64,000 nucleotides of DNA from Citrus sinensis (GCF_022201045.2 NC_068563.1:1612001-1676000), one strand, 5' to 3'; counted from the stretch's first letter, positions 25,051 through 37,127 are shown. Notes: generated by a model not told the origin, from the letters alone. Program-made: numbers and translations.

Positions 25051-25651
25051 AAAAATTTGTGAAAAAGAATTTACCATATATTAAAACTTTAAAATGGCAG
25101 CTGTAAGTTCCCTATAGTATTACTTTTAGCAATTAAAAAATAGTTATACGTATGTATTTTTGGATACATGTTTTCTTTTTTAAAAAAAAAATTAATAAGC
25201 TTTTTGAGCCAATAAGAGGAAAATTAAGCTACGACTGGGCTCAACTCCCCCACTTTCCACGTACGATATTTAGGCCCATTACAGGCCCACTACAGGCTTA
25301 ATTGATAGCTTAGCATTCGATCAAGGTTAATTGAAGATAGACAGCCATATGATAAATTAAATTAATCATGTACTAATACTTCCTAATTAAAACAACTACC
25401 AAGCAATCATTTTTTCATAATGCTCGATCAAAATAAAATCATTTTCAATTCATGCATAGAGCTTTGTTTCATTATGAAATATATATTAGGAGCAACTTGC
25501 AAAATAGTAAATTTTGTACTTTTATTTCTAATAATTTAATTCACGAGAAAATAACAAAACCAGAAATATTATTCAACCTAAAACAAAAACAAAAATAAAC
25601 GCTAAACATTAAAAACATTATTCATCATCAATCTATCTCCCACATTACATT
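25051..25651. other. 3' flank of the first MADS gene
   Basis: AT-rich DNA between the acidic-protein promoter and the stop codon of the first MADS gene. A GGCCCA/TGGGCC-like cluster near 25270-25300 could be promoter material for the acidic-protein gene. Nothing else was seen. Confidence 0.35.
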
Positions 25652-26365
25652 CTAATTAAAATGCTCGTCGAAACCAAAATCAAAATCAACTCCTCCATCA
25701 ATTCCTCCGCTAACACTAATATCTTCATTAACATTAACATTAATATTACCAAACGCATCTCGATGATTATTCTCCAAATTCATATTAGGCGCCAAATATC
25801 CATTCATCATTATTTCATTAACCCTCATTTCAACTTTCCCTTTCAATTTCTTCATAGCCTTTAAGTACTCTTCAAGTTCTTCAATTCCCATATCATCAAT
25901 AATATTACCCTCTTGCCACCAGAACCTACCATTACTTTTATTCTTCTTTTTCTCCTCTTCAATCATCTTCCCCCTCTTCTTCTCCTTCTCCAACTCTTGC
26001 ATGGCATCTTCATACTCTTTGTTATGTTGTTGAACACATGGTATCGTGTTAACTTCATCTAGAGACGAGTGATTTTGATCGAGATAACGATTCAAAATCT
26101 TGTCAAAGTCAGGATGGCCGGCGAGGAAGATCTTCCCATTGGGAGAAAACACAATGATGCCGACTTCAGCACCACACAAGACACATAGCTCCATGGCTTT
26201 GCTAAAAAGGCCAGACCGACGCTTCGAGAAGGTTACTTGCAGGCTGTTTTTGTCTTCAAGTTTCTTGATTTGAATCTTTTGCCTCCCCCTTGTTATCTTC
26301 TTTTTGCTATTGGGATCAATATTGTTGCCATTGTTGTTGTTACTTATGTTGATGTTATTGTTCAT
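25652..26365 (-). CDS. Type I (M-alpha) MADS-box transcription factor, AGL62-like
   Basis: 237 aa, no intron in the coding region. An Asn-rich N-terminal extension (MNNNINISNNNNGNN) precedes a MADS domain at about residues 24-83 with [40 protein letters not shown] and EVGIIVFSPNGK. The rest lacks a K domain, which marks type I. Its C-terminal half has an EKEKKRGKMIEEEKKK coiled coil, a WW motif (RFWWQEG) and a Gly/Asp tail. M-alpha proteins act in female gametophyte and endosperm; the role of this one is inference. Upstream on the coding strand a pyrimidine tract ends TTTCAATCAG, 1 nt before the ATG, a good splice acceptor. Further upstream lies a copy of another gene's promoter and leader. 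Two telo-box words (TAGGGTTTA at 26401 and 26421) lie in the leader region. It is more diverged than the two sister genes. Confidence 0.9.
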   Translation of the reverse strand: MNNNINISNNNNGNNIDPNSKKKITRGRQKIQIKKLEDKNSLQVTFSKRRSGLFSKAMELCVLCGAEVGIIVFSPNGKIFLAGHPDFDKILNRYLDQNHSSLDEVNTIPCVQQHNKEYEDAMQELEKEKKRGKMIEEEKKKNKSNGRFWWQEGNIIDDMGIEELEEYLKAMKKLKGKVEMRVNEIMMNGYLAPNMNLENNHRDAFGNINVNVNEDISVSGGIDGGVDFDFGFDEHFN

Positions 26366-26486
26366 GCTGATTGAAATGGGGAATAAAGAAAGAGACAGAG
26401 TTAGGGTTTAATTTCTTTTCTAGGGTTTAGACAGTAGGAGATGAAAGTTTATATATGTTGATGTATTTATAATTTCATATATCGTG

Positions 26487-26635
26487 TAAGATTTTTTCAT
26501 TTTTAATTTTGGGTATGTAAGATCTTTAAAGATTTTCTTGTCTAAGCTAAAAATCAGCCAAAAAAATGAAAAAAAAAACTAATTACCCTAATGACTAATT
26601 ATTACCATATTTATCTTAGAAAAAGACGCAAAGGA
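26487..26635. repeat. Direct repeat flanking inserted block B, left copy
   Basis: About 148 bp starting TAAGATTTTTTC and running through CAGCCAAAAAAATGAAA to AAAAAGACGCAAAGGAT. It recurs at 27688-27835 with a few differences. The two copies exactly bracket duplicated block B, as if a staggered break at the MADS promoter had been filled in around the insert. Confidence 0.85.
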
Positions 26636-26640
26636 TCTTT

Positions 26641-27690
26641 AAGGCATGCTGGTCTTAAGAAAACGCCTAACAGTGCACAAAAATACCCATCAACCAAACA
26701 TTTGCAATTGAACCCAAAAAAAAAAAAAAGTGCGCAAAAACCATTTTCCTACTTACGCATTTTCAGTTCCTATTCTGTTTCTCAGCTCTCATAGAAATCA
26801 AACATCAGTCTAATTAACGAATTTGCTATGGATTATGAAGTAATAACTTCACTACTAACCCAATCTAATCATAAAAATTGTTCTATTAGTCCTCAATCTA
26901 GGCATCATATGCTAAAAAAGAAAAAGATAAGAAAAGAAATAACTAGCAATTCTTCCTCAAAAACCAAATCCTCCCAAATCAACATTAAAGTAAATTTAAA
27001 AAAAAAAAATCAAGGTAGCAAAATGGAAACAATATAAAACCCCAATGGAAACCCTAGAACTGCATGCACATACCCAGCATCAAATCCAAAAATCAAACTA
27101 AAATCCCATCTTTAGATTCAAAACAGTAAACTAAACCACCGAAGCGTCAGAAACACAAACACAAAGTCAAATCCACGTCGCAGATTCAAAAACAACAACT
27201 CTAACAAGTGAACAAAGCATGGACAAGATTATAAATTACTAACAAAGCAAAGAAACAAACAAGGAAAAAGAAAAACTGAAACAAGAGATGGTTATGAATA
27301 GGAGACAACACAAAAGAACAAAATTGAAAGCGAAGCTTGTTAAAGTAGGCACCTGAAGAGTGTCAAAGTTGAGGAAGAGATTTGTAAATTGTACAGTTAC
27401 TGTTTCTTTCTTTCCTTCTTTCTTTTAAGTTTCTGTTTCTCTCTCTTTTTGTCTTTGGTTCTACTCTTGTACAAGTCGCCCAATGACCAGATCTACTTTC
27501 AACCACTTAGCTAATACGGACACTCGACTACAATACTCCACGTACCCGCCTTATTCATTCATAATAAAACTTTTCTAATATTTTGACTTAAATTACACGT
27601 ACATTCATTTAACACTGCTAGTTCACATCTTATTTTAATAAAATATTCATTCTAAATGACACAACAGCGATGTAGATTTTCCAATAATAA
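26641..27690. repeat. Segmental duplication, copy B (promoter, leader exon and partial leader intron of the acidic-protein gene)
   Basis: A same-strand copy of 23979-25050. The leader exon and its donor (CAG|GTGCCT at 27352) are preserved, so transcription from this copy would run leftward into the MADS gene at 26365. Divergence is low and even along the block; the poly-A tracts differ in length. Confidence 0.9.
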
Positions 27691-27835
27691 GATTTCTTCC
27701 TTTTTAATGTTTTGGGTATGTAAGATCTTTAAAGATGTTTTTGTCTAAGCTAAAAATCAGCCAAAAAAATGAAAAGACTAATTACCCTAATGATTAATTA
27801 TTACCATATTTATCTTAGAAAAAGAAATAAAGGAT
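27688..27835. repeat. Direct repeat flanking inserted block B, right copy
   Basis: The second copy of the 148 bp MADS-promoter repeat. It overlaps the last bases of block B by a short shared word (TAAGAT/ATAATA context), so microhomology at the junction is possible. Confidence 0.85.
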
Positions 27836-29544
27836 AAAAGTAATACAACTTCATGAATGTAGATTAAGGGAGAAAGCTTCTTGAGAATTTTAGGAAAAAT
27901 ATATTGACTTTCTTTTTTGTCCCCTTGATCTGCGAAATCTCCCATTTCGGCGTCTTTTCTTTTTTCCCCCCTTAATAAATATATCAAATTTGTTTGTATT
28001 TTCCACGTTTTTGTTCTATATTTTTTATTTTTCTTTTTGAGTAACGAAGCGCGCTAGGAAGAAGGAATTAAGATAGTTAATTAATTTTAATTATCTAATT
28101 TGTTTGCATTAATTATTGTGTATAAAAAAAGAAATGCAATCTTGAAAGATTTGTAAATCATTGGTGCCATAGTACGTATTTCCTTATTAATAATATTCTT
28201 ACAACCTTATATTAAGAAAAAAAAATCACAACTAGTTTTGAATTGATCTTCCAGCTTACTTGTTACTGCTTATATATATATATATATATATATTCTTCAT
28301 GAGCACCGAATTCATAAGTATTATAATATTGCTTTATGTTTAATCAAATTAAGACTAAAAATTAAACTCCGTGTTATACAATTTACGGAAACTTTTATAA
28401 TTTTTACGGAAACTTTCTTGATATGTCCTCTGACCTCTATGTGAAAATTAAAGATAAGGCATTCAATTTATACTAGTTCAAATTAAAAATTTTATGACTT
28501 ATCATATAAGTGTCGTAGACTTGCATAGAATGTCATCTATATGATGAAATTGTAGGCTGACAGATTTTACAATTTTTACTCTAGAATAAAAATTGGACGA
28601 AATTCCATCTCTATGCTGAAACTATAATTGACATGTCATAAATGACTCTATACTTGTGCCACATGTCATCTATATGATGAGTTTATAAATGACAAGTCAT
28701 ACATCAATGTCCAAAGATTTATTTATTTATTTATTTATTTTGTTTAGTTGCTCTTCCAACTTAATACAGGTTAAAAAGCCACTCATTTGTTGAGTGCTGA
28801 GTAACTCCTCCCTTTATTGTTGAAGTATGCTTTAACAATTACATTTATGATGAAATCTTTTTTGTTTTTTCCTTTAATATATCTACCTTCATTTTTATTA
28901 ATGAGTTGCAGTAATTTTCAACTCTTTGTCAAAAATATTTAAAAGAAATCAATTTTTCTTTGCACGAATAAAGCATTAATAAAGGATAAAAAAATAATCG
29001 AAGCAAAAGGATAAGTATCAAGGGTTTGACCCCTCGGCCACCTCGATTATATTTTTTGTGATGAACACAATGGCTTTAATGACAGCAGAAACTATACAGA
29101 CTACAATTATTGTTTGTCAGTTACTGGTTATTAATTGCCATTTGCTCGCACTATCCTATTTCAGTATTTCTTTGTTATACTTTGTGAGATTAATTCACGG
29201 TCTGGAAGTAACTAAGGGGTCAAAATAAATTCTTAATGTATCATCGTTACAATTTATATTTGTCATTTTGTTGGCTAGCATATTATTGGAAGACTATTTG
29301 AGTTTGGAAAGCTATATTTATGGGTTTTTACAATTTCTATATATACTACAAATAAACTTACTAATTAAAATTATATGATCATTAGCTTTTTCTTCAGAAT
29401 GTCAATTATTGATTATTTTATCACTGGGCAATTATGCTAATTAAGTTGAAAGCTAATAACCGAAATAAACAGACAGACTAGCTAGCAAGGTACTAGCCTT
29501 GTAACTGCCTCCATTTAATGCTAATTAAGCAAAACTCAAAGAAG
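27836..29544. other. Intergenic between MADS genes 1 and 2
   Basis: AT-rich, with a (TA)n microsatellite at 28271-28293. A patch at about 28500-28700 has near-repeated words (TGTCATCTATATGATGA) and may be an old transposon remnant. No gene was seen. Confidence 0.45.
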
Positions 29545-30228
29545 CTACTGCTGATGATCATGATAATGTCCAAAGCCCGAGCTGTAAAAATTAGGAAGAG
29601 CATCATTGGAAGAAGCAGGAATCCCAAGAGGTAATTTGCTTTGATGATGATGAGGATTAATATTTTGATTATTCACACCAAAAGATGGTGAAGGGTTATT
29701 TTTGGAATCGATCAAAATCTTGTTAGCTTGTTGTTCGACATTCTTCTTTAGCTCTTCCATCGCCGTCTTCAATTGTTCAAGTTCATGTAACCCTAATTCG
29801 TTTATAGGAGCTTCCCACCAACATTGGCTGCGACTTGCTTTCCTTATCTCACTCATCACTTCACCATGCTTCTTCTCAACTTCTAGTTGATGAAGCACTT
29901 GTGTTAGTTGCATGTTGAGCTCTCGAATGTTAGCATTTCGATGAGCCTCGATAAGCCTGTTTGTTCCGGACTCTGAAGGTGGGTTAGAGTTTCGAGCAAG
30001 ATAACGATCGATGATCGAATCAACATTAGGGTGACCAAAAGAGAAGGCTTTATTGGCGGGAGAGAAGACTATTATGGCAATATCAATACCACAAAGTGTG
30101 CTAAGCTCACTAGCTTTTTTGAACACTCCGGTGCGACGTTTGGAGAAAGTTACTTGAAGATGATTTTTCTTTGGTATTTTTGAAATTGCAATCTTTTGGC
30201 GACCCGCACAAGGCTTCTTCATCTCCAT
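29545..30228 (-). CDS. Type I (M-alpha) MADS-box transcription factor, AGL62-like
   Basis: 227 aa in a single exon. The MADS domain starts almost at the N-terminus: [59 protein letters not shown]. There is no K domain. A leucine-rich helix follows ([19 protein letters not shown]), then [19 protein letters not shown] and a His/Pro/Ser-rich tail ending in HYHDHQQ. It is clearly paralogous to the 32.4-33.3 kb gene (shared QCWWEAP block and LTQV-LxQLE helix) but lacks that gene's intron. These genes usually act in central cell and endosperm. A 50-nt (CT)n tract lies about 60 bp upstream of the ATG. Nothing looks broken. Confidence 0.93.
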   Translation of the reverse strand: MEMKKPCAGRQKIAISKIPKKNHLQVTFSKRRTGVFKKASELSTLCGIDIAIIVFSPANKAFSFGHPNVDSIIDRYLARNSNPPSESGTNRLIEAHRNANIRELNMQLTQVLHQLEVEKKHGEVMSEIRKASRSQCWWEAPINELGLHELEQLKTAMEELKKNVEQQANKILIDSKNNPSPSFGVNNQNINPHHHQSKLPLGIPASSNDALPNFYSSGFGHYHDHQQ

Positions 30229-30284
30229 TGCTAGAGATTAAAATCAAAGAATACTGAAAGAAAAAATTTATAAAATGTTGGTTT

Positions 30285-30288
<4 letters not shown>

Positions 30289-30338
<50 letters not shown>
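30289..30338. repeat. (CT)25 microsatellite upstream of MADS gene 2
   Basis: A 50 nt perfect CT run, i.e. (GA)n on the coding strand, about 60 bp before the ATG. GA tracts are bound by plant BPC/GAGA factors that recruit Polycomb, a plausible control of an endosperm-type MADS gene; this is inference. Confidence 0.9.
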
Positions 30339-30341
<3 letters not shown>

Positions 30342-32422
30342 TCTTTTTTTTTGTTTTGATTTGTTGTGGTAGTTGTTAGGGAAACAAAGAGTATTTATAG
30401 GGTTAATCTACTTAAAGTTTGCCTCTTGTAACTTAATTATGTGATTAATTCAAGATTTGCAAGTTACCAAATTTCATTCTTTAATGCATAATCAGTGAGA
30501 ACTAATTTTCTTTACTAGTTGGCCTTCATAAGATAAAAATTTCATCTATGAGGTAATCTTGTTAAGTTGATTAACCATATTCGTTCGATATAGAAAAGTC
30601 ATAACCGAATTCTTTCATTATATTTTCTAATTAATATCATTCTTCCAATTATAATTACTTACTTTCTAATAGCACAATAAATAGCTAATTAAGTTCACAT
30701 ATGCATTAAAACTATGTAACAGTAGCAATATATTATTTAAACAGTTACAGAAAGGCATTATGCATTACTCTAATTGGTTTCAATAATTATTAATTAACTT
30801 ATTGTATTATTTGGGCATTCATAGTTACTATAGCCAGCAGCTTTAGTGCCTAATCCATGTTAATTCCTTGCATTTTAATGAAACAAGTAGAAATCAAGTT
30901 CAAGAAGGCAAATCATATGTATCCTCTCTTCATGACTTTTTCAGTTACATATTTCTCTCATAGGAACATCATATTCTATGATTAATAAAATATCTCTACA
31001 TTGTTGCTATCGTTACAACACTTTTATCCCATATTCTTTCTTGTTTGCTCAAAGGGAGGCAAAGGCTTCATCCGTTGTGTGACGTACGCTAAGATTCATA
31101 TTTCACAGCATTATTTTCCGAGTAAATCGCTATAAGGAAAGAATGATTATCCTTGGGCGAGAAAATGAGTCCTCCTGTCAAAACATTCATGCATATAGAG
31201 CAATACTCATGCATAATACTATTGGATAAAGCAAGAATATGTGTGCACCCAAAAAAAAAAAAAATGCAAACTCAACAAAATTTATTTTTTGGAAATATAA
31301 TTATCAATATCTTAAAAAAAAAATTCGAATCTCATTAGGGAATCTTTTCATATGATCATGATTCTTGACTGTAAATCTCTAAATTTGCTTGACAATCAGC
31401 AGCCCATCGTTTTCTCTAGAATGATTGATTGAATGACTCCTAAGGTTTTAAAGTGGTTATTGTGTACAGTAAAAATAATTGACATGTGAAATTTTCTTTC
31501 TATTACAATGAATGTTGACATTTAAACGAGATAATAGATATGAGAATATATTAGAGCTCTATTTGCTATTATATATGATGCAAGGGTAAGCTTATATATA
31601 AACTACTGTTGTAGCATGGAAAACAATAACCAATTGTGCACCGCCAAAGTCAAGTTGTGAGTATTTACCTAACACTTGATTAGAAACTACAAGAAACCCA
31701 AAATACTAAAACAAATGGAACATTTAAAGGATGTAAGAGCAGCAAAAATTCAAACAATTAATCAAGAACAATAATAAGACTTGGAATTTCCATAGCAGTG
31801 TTGTGAATATAGAAGTCTGAACTATGATACTTTAACGTGCAGGCATACTGACGAACCTCTCGCTGGGCATCCTTATTATATCTTCCTCCACACAAAAATC
31901 AGAGCAACCTCTTACTTTTACTCAAAAATCTAAGATAAATCTATTATTTAAAAATAAATGTAGTGTGCCAAAAGACCAAACTGTTTCGCTATTAGAAATT
32001 TTTTACATTTAGCCCCCTTTTTTTTATGTATTTTATCCATATATATTTGGAATTTTCCAATCATTTTTTTCTTATTATGTTGCATGGATATCTGTATCGA
32101 ATCAAACAAAAGGAAAATGAAATCATCTTTCTTGTTCCAATTGAACTATTGAATTAATAAATCGTTTAAACAAACACGAGATAGAGAACAACATGCCTTT
32201 TATTGTAATTATATTACCATCTTCATTTCCACCCTAATTGTAACTCCATAGAGCCAAACATGAGACAATATTTTGCTATTAAAACAAACAAATATATGAA
32301 TTAAAAGACTGAAACCCTAAGGCACGATATAGAACCCCAGATACATCATAATAATGTAATGGCTAATAATTAAATAACGCCAAACTGTGTTCTGGATTCT
32401 TGATTAACCAGCAACAAGTTAA
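30339..32422. other. Intergenic between MADS genes 2 and 3
   Basis: AT-rich DNA with MADS gene 2 promoter on the left and MADS gene 3 3' flank on the right. No transposon ends or additional gene were recognised. Confidence 0.45.
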
Positions 32423-33327
32423 TCAGTAAAATCCATGTCCAAATCCAGGATTATATCCAGGAGGAGGCATCATATTATTCGGATTGAAAACAGTAGCATT
32501 ATTATTTGGATCAAATGGAAGATTCATCCCTCCAGCGTTTGAACTACTCCCTGCAAAAAACTGTGGCGGATTCGAGCTCTGAATCAGCATCTTCTCAGCT
32601 TGCTTTCCAACATTCTTCTTGAGCTCCTCCAACGACATCTTCAACTGCTCAAGCTGTGGCAAGTTAAGTTCCTCAATCGGAGCTTCCCACCAACACTGAG
32701 CCTGAGATGCTTTCCTCATCTGATTAAGCTCCTCGCCGCGCTTCTTTTCTATCTCCAATTGATTCAGCACCTATTCATCCATTTTTGGTAAAATATGTGA
32801 ACCATTTATGTTATTTCTTAAAACAAATCTTGGTGTGGCCGATATCAAAATGATATGTTTCTGGTGGGATTTTTAGTGCCGTACCAGATCCCCCAAACAA
32901 AAATATCAAACAAATAACAAGCAAAAAAAGAATTTTACGTGAAATAACTGCTATTCTAGAGAAAACACACGGTAACCTGAGTGAGCTGCATGTTGAGCTC
33001 ACGGACGCTAGCATTCCGGTGAGCCTCGATGAGCTGCATGGTCCCGGAGATTTGAGGAGGGTTTCGGGTGAGGTACCGATCAACGATGGTTTCAACACAA
33101 GGGTGTCCAAAAGAAAACACCTTCTTCCCCGGAGAGAACACGATTATTGCAATATCGGCACCACAAAGGGTGCAAAGTTCACTTGCCTTCTTGAAGAGGC
33201 CCGTCCGGCGCTTCGAGAAGGTCACTTGGAGGTTGCTCTCATTCGGCATCTTCACCATCTCCACCTTCTGGCGGCCCTTGCTCTTCTTTGATGACATGCC
33301 TGACATTTGATTAATTTTTGAACGCAT
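32423..33327 (-). CDS. Type I (M-alpha) MADS-box transcription factor, AGL62-like, with one intron
   Basis: Exons 32977-33327 and 32423-32770, joined by a 206 bp GT-AG intron, give 232 aa. The MADS domain contains [40 protein letters not shown] and [19 protein letters not shown]. The intron falls between LTQV and LNQLE, inside a helix that is continuous in the sister gene at 29.5 kb. The C-terminal half has [19 protein letters not shown] and a Pro/Asn/Gly-rich tail ([18 protein letters not shown]). There is no K domain. The ATG at 33327 is used; Met8 or Met11 would also keep the whole MADS domain. With the two neighbours it forms a same-strand tandem cluster. Confidence 0.92.
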
Positions 33328-34064
33328 GAATGAGGAAGAGCAGATGGGGATTTATAGTGGTTTTTAAGGGTTAGAATCGGACTGTTTGAGTTGTACAGAT
33401 AAGTGTGTTCAAGGCAGGCATTGAATAGTGCTTTGTTCGAATGAAATTATTTACTTGTTTTGGGGATTCTAGATTACTTTTTGATTAATATACATGGTAA
33501 GAACATCAGGAATAATTATAGAATAAGGGCTTGATTAGATACATAGATATTAGACAGAAAATGTTCCTGCAATTCATATCTAGTAACTAAATCCTTCGTT
33601 GGAATTATTAATAAAATTTACATTAAAAAAATCAGTATATTATGACGCTGCAAAATGGTACTAAAATTGTTTTCTGAATATTATTGATTGTGTTGAACAT
33701 TTTTTTAATGAAAACATTGTTTGAGGCCTACACTTATGTAACAAATGATTGGTGACACGTTACTTATAAAATAAATTACATAAATACATAACATGTTATT
33801 ATTATATCTAAAAACAGCAACTTGCATTTTGATTTTAGTAACAAATTTAGATGACATCTTTTAATTCTTTTGGGAATTTAATTCCCCTAGGAAGAATACA
33901 AAGCGATCCGAGAAACACGCAAGACTTTAATTTATTTTTGTAGGAAATATTTTCACATGATCACCATCGCATCTTTAAAACGCAGACATATTATTATGTC
34001 AGTTGGATAAATTATAACTAAATGTTAAACTTAATTTATATTTAATTTACTAGTATAGCTTCTA
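33328..34064. other. Promoter side of MADS gene 3
   Basis: AT-rich DNA between the third MADS gene and the CACTA element. Nothing further was recognised. Confidence 0.4.
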
Positions 34065-34067
34065 ATC

Positions 34068-37000
34068 CACTACAACAAATACCATTTATAGTAGCATTTC
34101 ACAGTAGCAATTTTTCTTTTAACGTTACCAAATGTCATTCTACAGTAACACTTTATTAAAAAATGCTACAATTGACTATTCATTAGTGCTACTTTATTTT
34201 TTTATTATATTTTACATTCAGTTTGTAGCATATTGTTAGAGCTACGTTTTATTTGTAATATTATAGCACTTTAAAAATGCTACAAATTAATGTTATATTT
34301 AGTAATATTTTTATAGTAGCATATCTATAAGTGCTATATATATTATTTAATATCATAGCATTTTAGAAATGCTACAAAAACAATTTTAATTTAGTGACAA
34401 TATAAAAAAGCTACCAAAAGAGAGGGAAAGAAAGACGAGAAAAAAAGGCTACCAAAAGGGAGGGAAAAGAAAGACGGGGGAAAAATTGTCGATCGCGGAA
34501 TGAAAGAAATAAAATGACCTTAAAAAATAATTATAATCATCTTTTGTCTACAATCCCTAATTTGCCTTGGAAACTTAAAGTCACCCAAAACTCTCAGTCT
34601 TCTTCTCTCCTTTGAGTCTCCTCTCTATTAGATTTTTGAAACCTAATATCCTTATCCCTTATAATTTCTTTAGAAATCATTTTACCCGTTCATCCCCCTT
34701 AACTTGCTGAGCAATTGCAACCCAGATGGCTTGTGTTTGATAGAATAAATTGATGGGTCTGGATTTCCCCAAATATGGCTTGAATGCAATGGAGGTAATT
34801 TCTAGGTTTTGCTTTTACGTTTGTTAATTTTTGTTATTGATAATCAGGATGATGGGAAGTTGCTTAGAGAAAATGGTGTGAGTTTGAAAAGAGTGACGAA
34901 GAGGCTGCAAATTTTTTGAATGAGAATAGTAAGTCCATTAGATTGACAATATTTCGTCCCTAGAGAGAGAAGGTGATTGAAGATATTAACAATTATTTTG
35001 ATACTTGATGCTATGTTCAATTTGGGAAATTTATGAAGTATCAATTTCAACTTTGCTGGCTGCCGCTTTGCTCTTGTTCTTGTTTTGTGCAATTTACGAC
35101 TGTTATCATTTAGCGCGTGGAACCATATAATTTTAGAGAGGTAATTGAATATACTTAAGTTAATTTTTTTCCCAATTTTCCTTTCAATTCCTTCCATAAT
35201 TAATATGAAACTTATAAGAAATCCTAATTTTCTCTTAATTTCTGCAAATCATCTATAACTTTTTTGTCTTTGAACTTCTAATTCCTTGTGGTTTTATAAT
35301 TCTTTCTCAAATAAAAGCCTTTTCCTCATACCTTCTCTGTTTTCGCTTATAAAATTTAGTTCTAGTCCCAAATTTTTGCTTTTGGTATATTATTATGAAA
35401 TTGTGTTATATGTTGTTTGGATTTGTGCATTTTCCCTGGTATTTGCTCAAATATTTTATTAACACACTTCGAATTTTAGTTAAAGCTCAACTTTGAAGGC
35501 AATCAAACACAGAATTGGGTTACGATATAAAGAGCAGTTGTTTGAAGAAAGTTGAAGTTACTGGACATGGTTAAGGTTCTGTTGTAACTAGTTCTTGTTA
35601 TAAGGTAACTATCAATATAATTCTTATCTTTTTTTTTCTATTATATCAATTTATGTTGGATAAAGTTACAGTACTTAATTTAACATTCATTTGGTTGTCT
35701 TGTTGGATAAAGTTGCAGTACTTAATTTCTCATGCCACTTTAATTGATTTTTTTTTCCAGCAATTTTTTTCCTATAAGCTAAACTTGCTGATCAAGCTTG
35801 GTTATGCAATAACTTTGGGTATTATGTGCTATTTCAGTATGTTTCTCCAGTAATGGTTTGGTTGAACAAAATTTAGAAAAGTTGCTTGCTCTTTCGTTAG
35901 ATGCTTGTAGGTCACAAAAGTTCCTACTTTTGCGCTTTGAAGCAATAAATAATTTCCTATCAATTATTAAAGTGAATATTTGTGTAGACCTACCTAGTTT
36001 GTGAGTTGTAGGTTGATGCCTCATGAGATTAAAATGAATGATGTTTAAGTAAATAGAATTTTTAGAGTCATCATGTACTAATGGAATTTTGAGAGTCATC
36101 ATGTACTAAGGCGGAATTAAATTGGAGAAAACAAAGAAAAAATAGGCAATCAATTACTACGAAGCTCTAAATTAATAGTCTAAGTCGTATACCTATCTCT
36201 TGTGTTTTTAATATTCTAGTTTGTTAGACCATCTTATGTTTTTTTTTTCATATGATTTTCTAGTTGATTTGTTAGACTGTGTAGCTATGGCACAATTATT
36301 CAAGTGATTTAGAAGTTTTTCTCCGAAAAAAAACTTTTAATTGTATTTATTTGTTAGATTTGAATTACTTACTTAACCACTTCCTTAGGATATATTTAAT
36401 GGTGGTTAATATTTTTTCTAAGAGCAAAACACAATTATATTTTTGTTCTGAATTCATATGCAGGCTGTGAAGATAAAGAATTTTTGGTGCACGCCATGAA
36501 GATCAAGAATTTTTGGCTAAGTGTTGAAAGCAACTTGAAGATATAGTACTAGATTTGTTTTCCCTAATTTTTTATCATTAGAAAATATACAAGTATGACA
36601 CAAATATACTTATCATTGTGTCTAATTTTTTAAGTAATTGGATGTTCACATATTATTACATAATTGAATTAGATGAACGATGAATTGTATGTATAATCAG
36701 TAGCCTTTAAAAATATTGAGAATAAAAAATACATTACAAGTATCAATTTTTCTATCTTCAATAACCTTACAAAGATGCTATGGTAGCCACTTATAAATTA
36801 TCCAGTAGCGTTTTCTAATAGCCATAGAATGTTACATATATGTAATAAATTTGCCAACAATAACATTTTTTTGTGCTGTAAATATAATATGGTAGCACTT
36901 TCTGGATGCTATACATAAGAGAATAATAGCATTTCTACAATGTAATAATCAATGATTACATAGCTTTTTTTAAATGTTATGTATAACAGTTTGTAGCATT

Positions 37001-37124
37001 GAATGAATGCTATCAAATGTCAAGACTTTTAGTTACATGGGCTAACTTAGCATTGCCTAAAATGCTACCATTTGCTTTCGGTAGCATTTTTCAGATGCTA
37101 CTATACATACTTTTTCTTGTAGTG
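34068..37124. mobile_element. CACTA (En/Spm) transposon, non-autonomous, 3.06 kb
   Basis: The ends are CACTACAACAAATACC and, reverse-complemented, CACTACAAGAAAAAGT. The 3 bp target duplication ATC flanks both sides (34065-34067 and 37125-37127). Both subterminal regions carry many AGTAGCATTT / AAATGCTAC words in direct and inverted order, the usual transposase-binding array. No transposase frame is present. The interior is less repetitive. Pieces such as 34753-34794 (short ATG-led frame ending in GAG|GTAATT) look like exons taken from a host gene I cannot name. Confidence 0.85.
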
Positions 37125-37127
37125 ATC

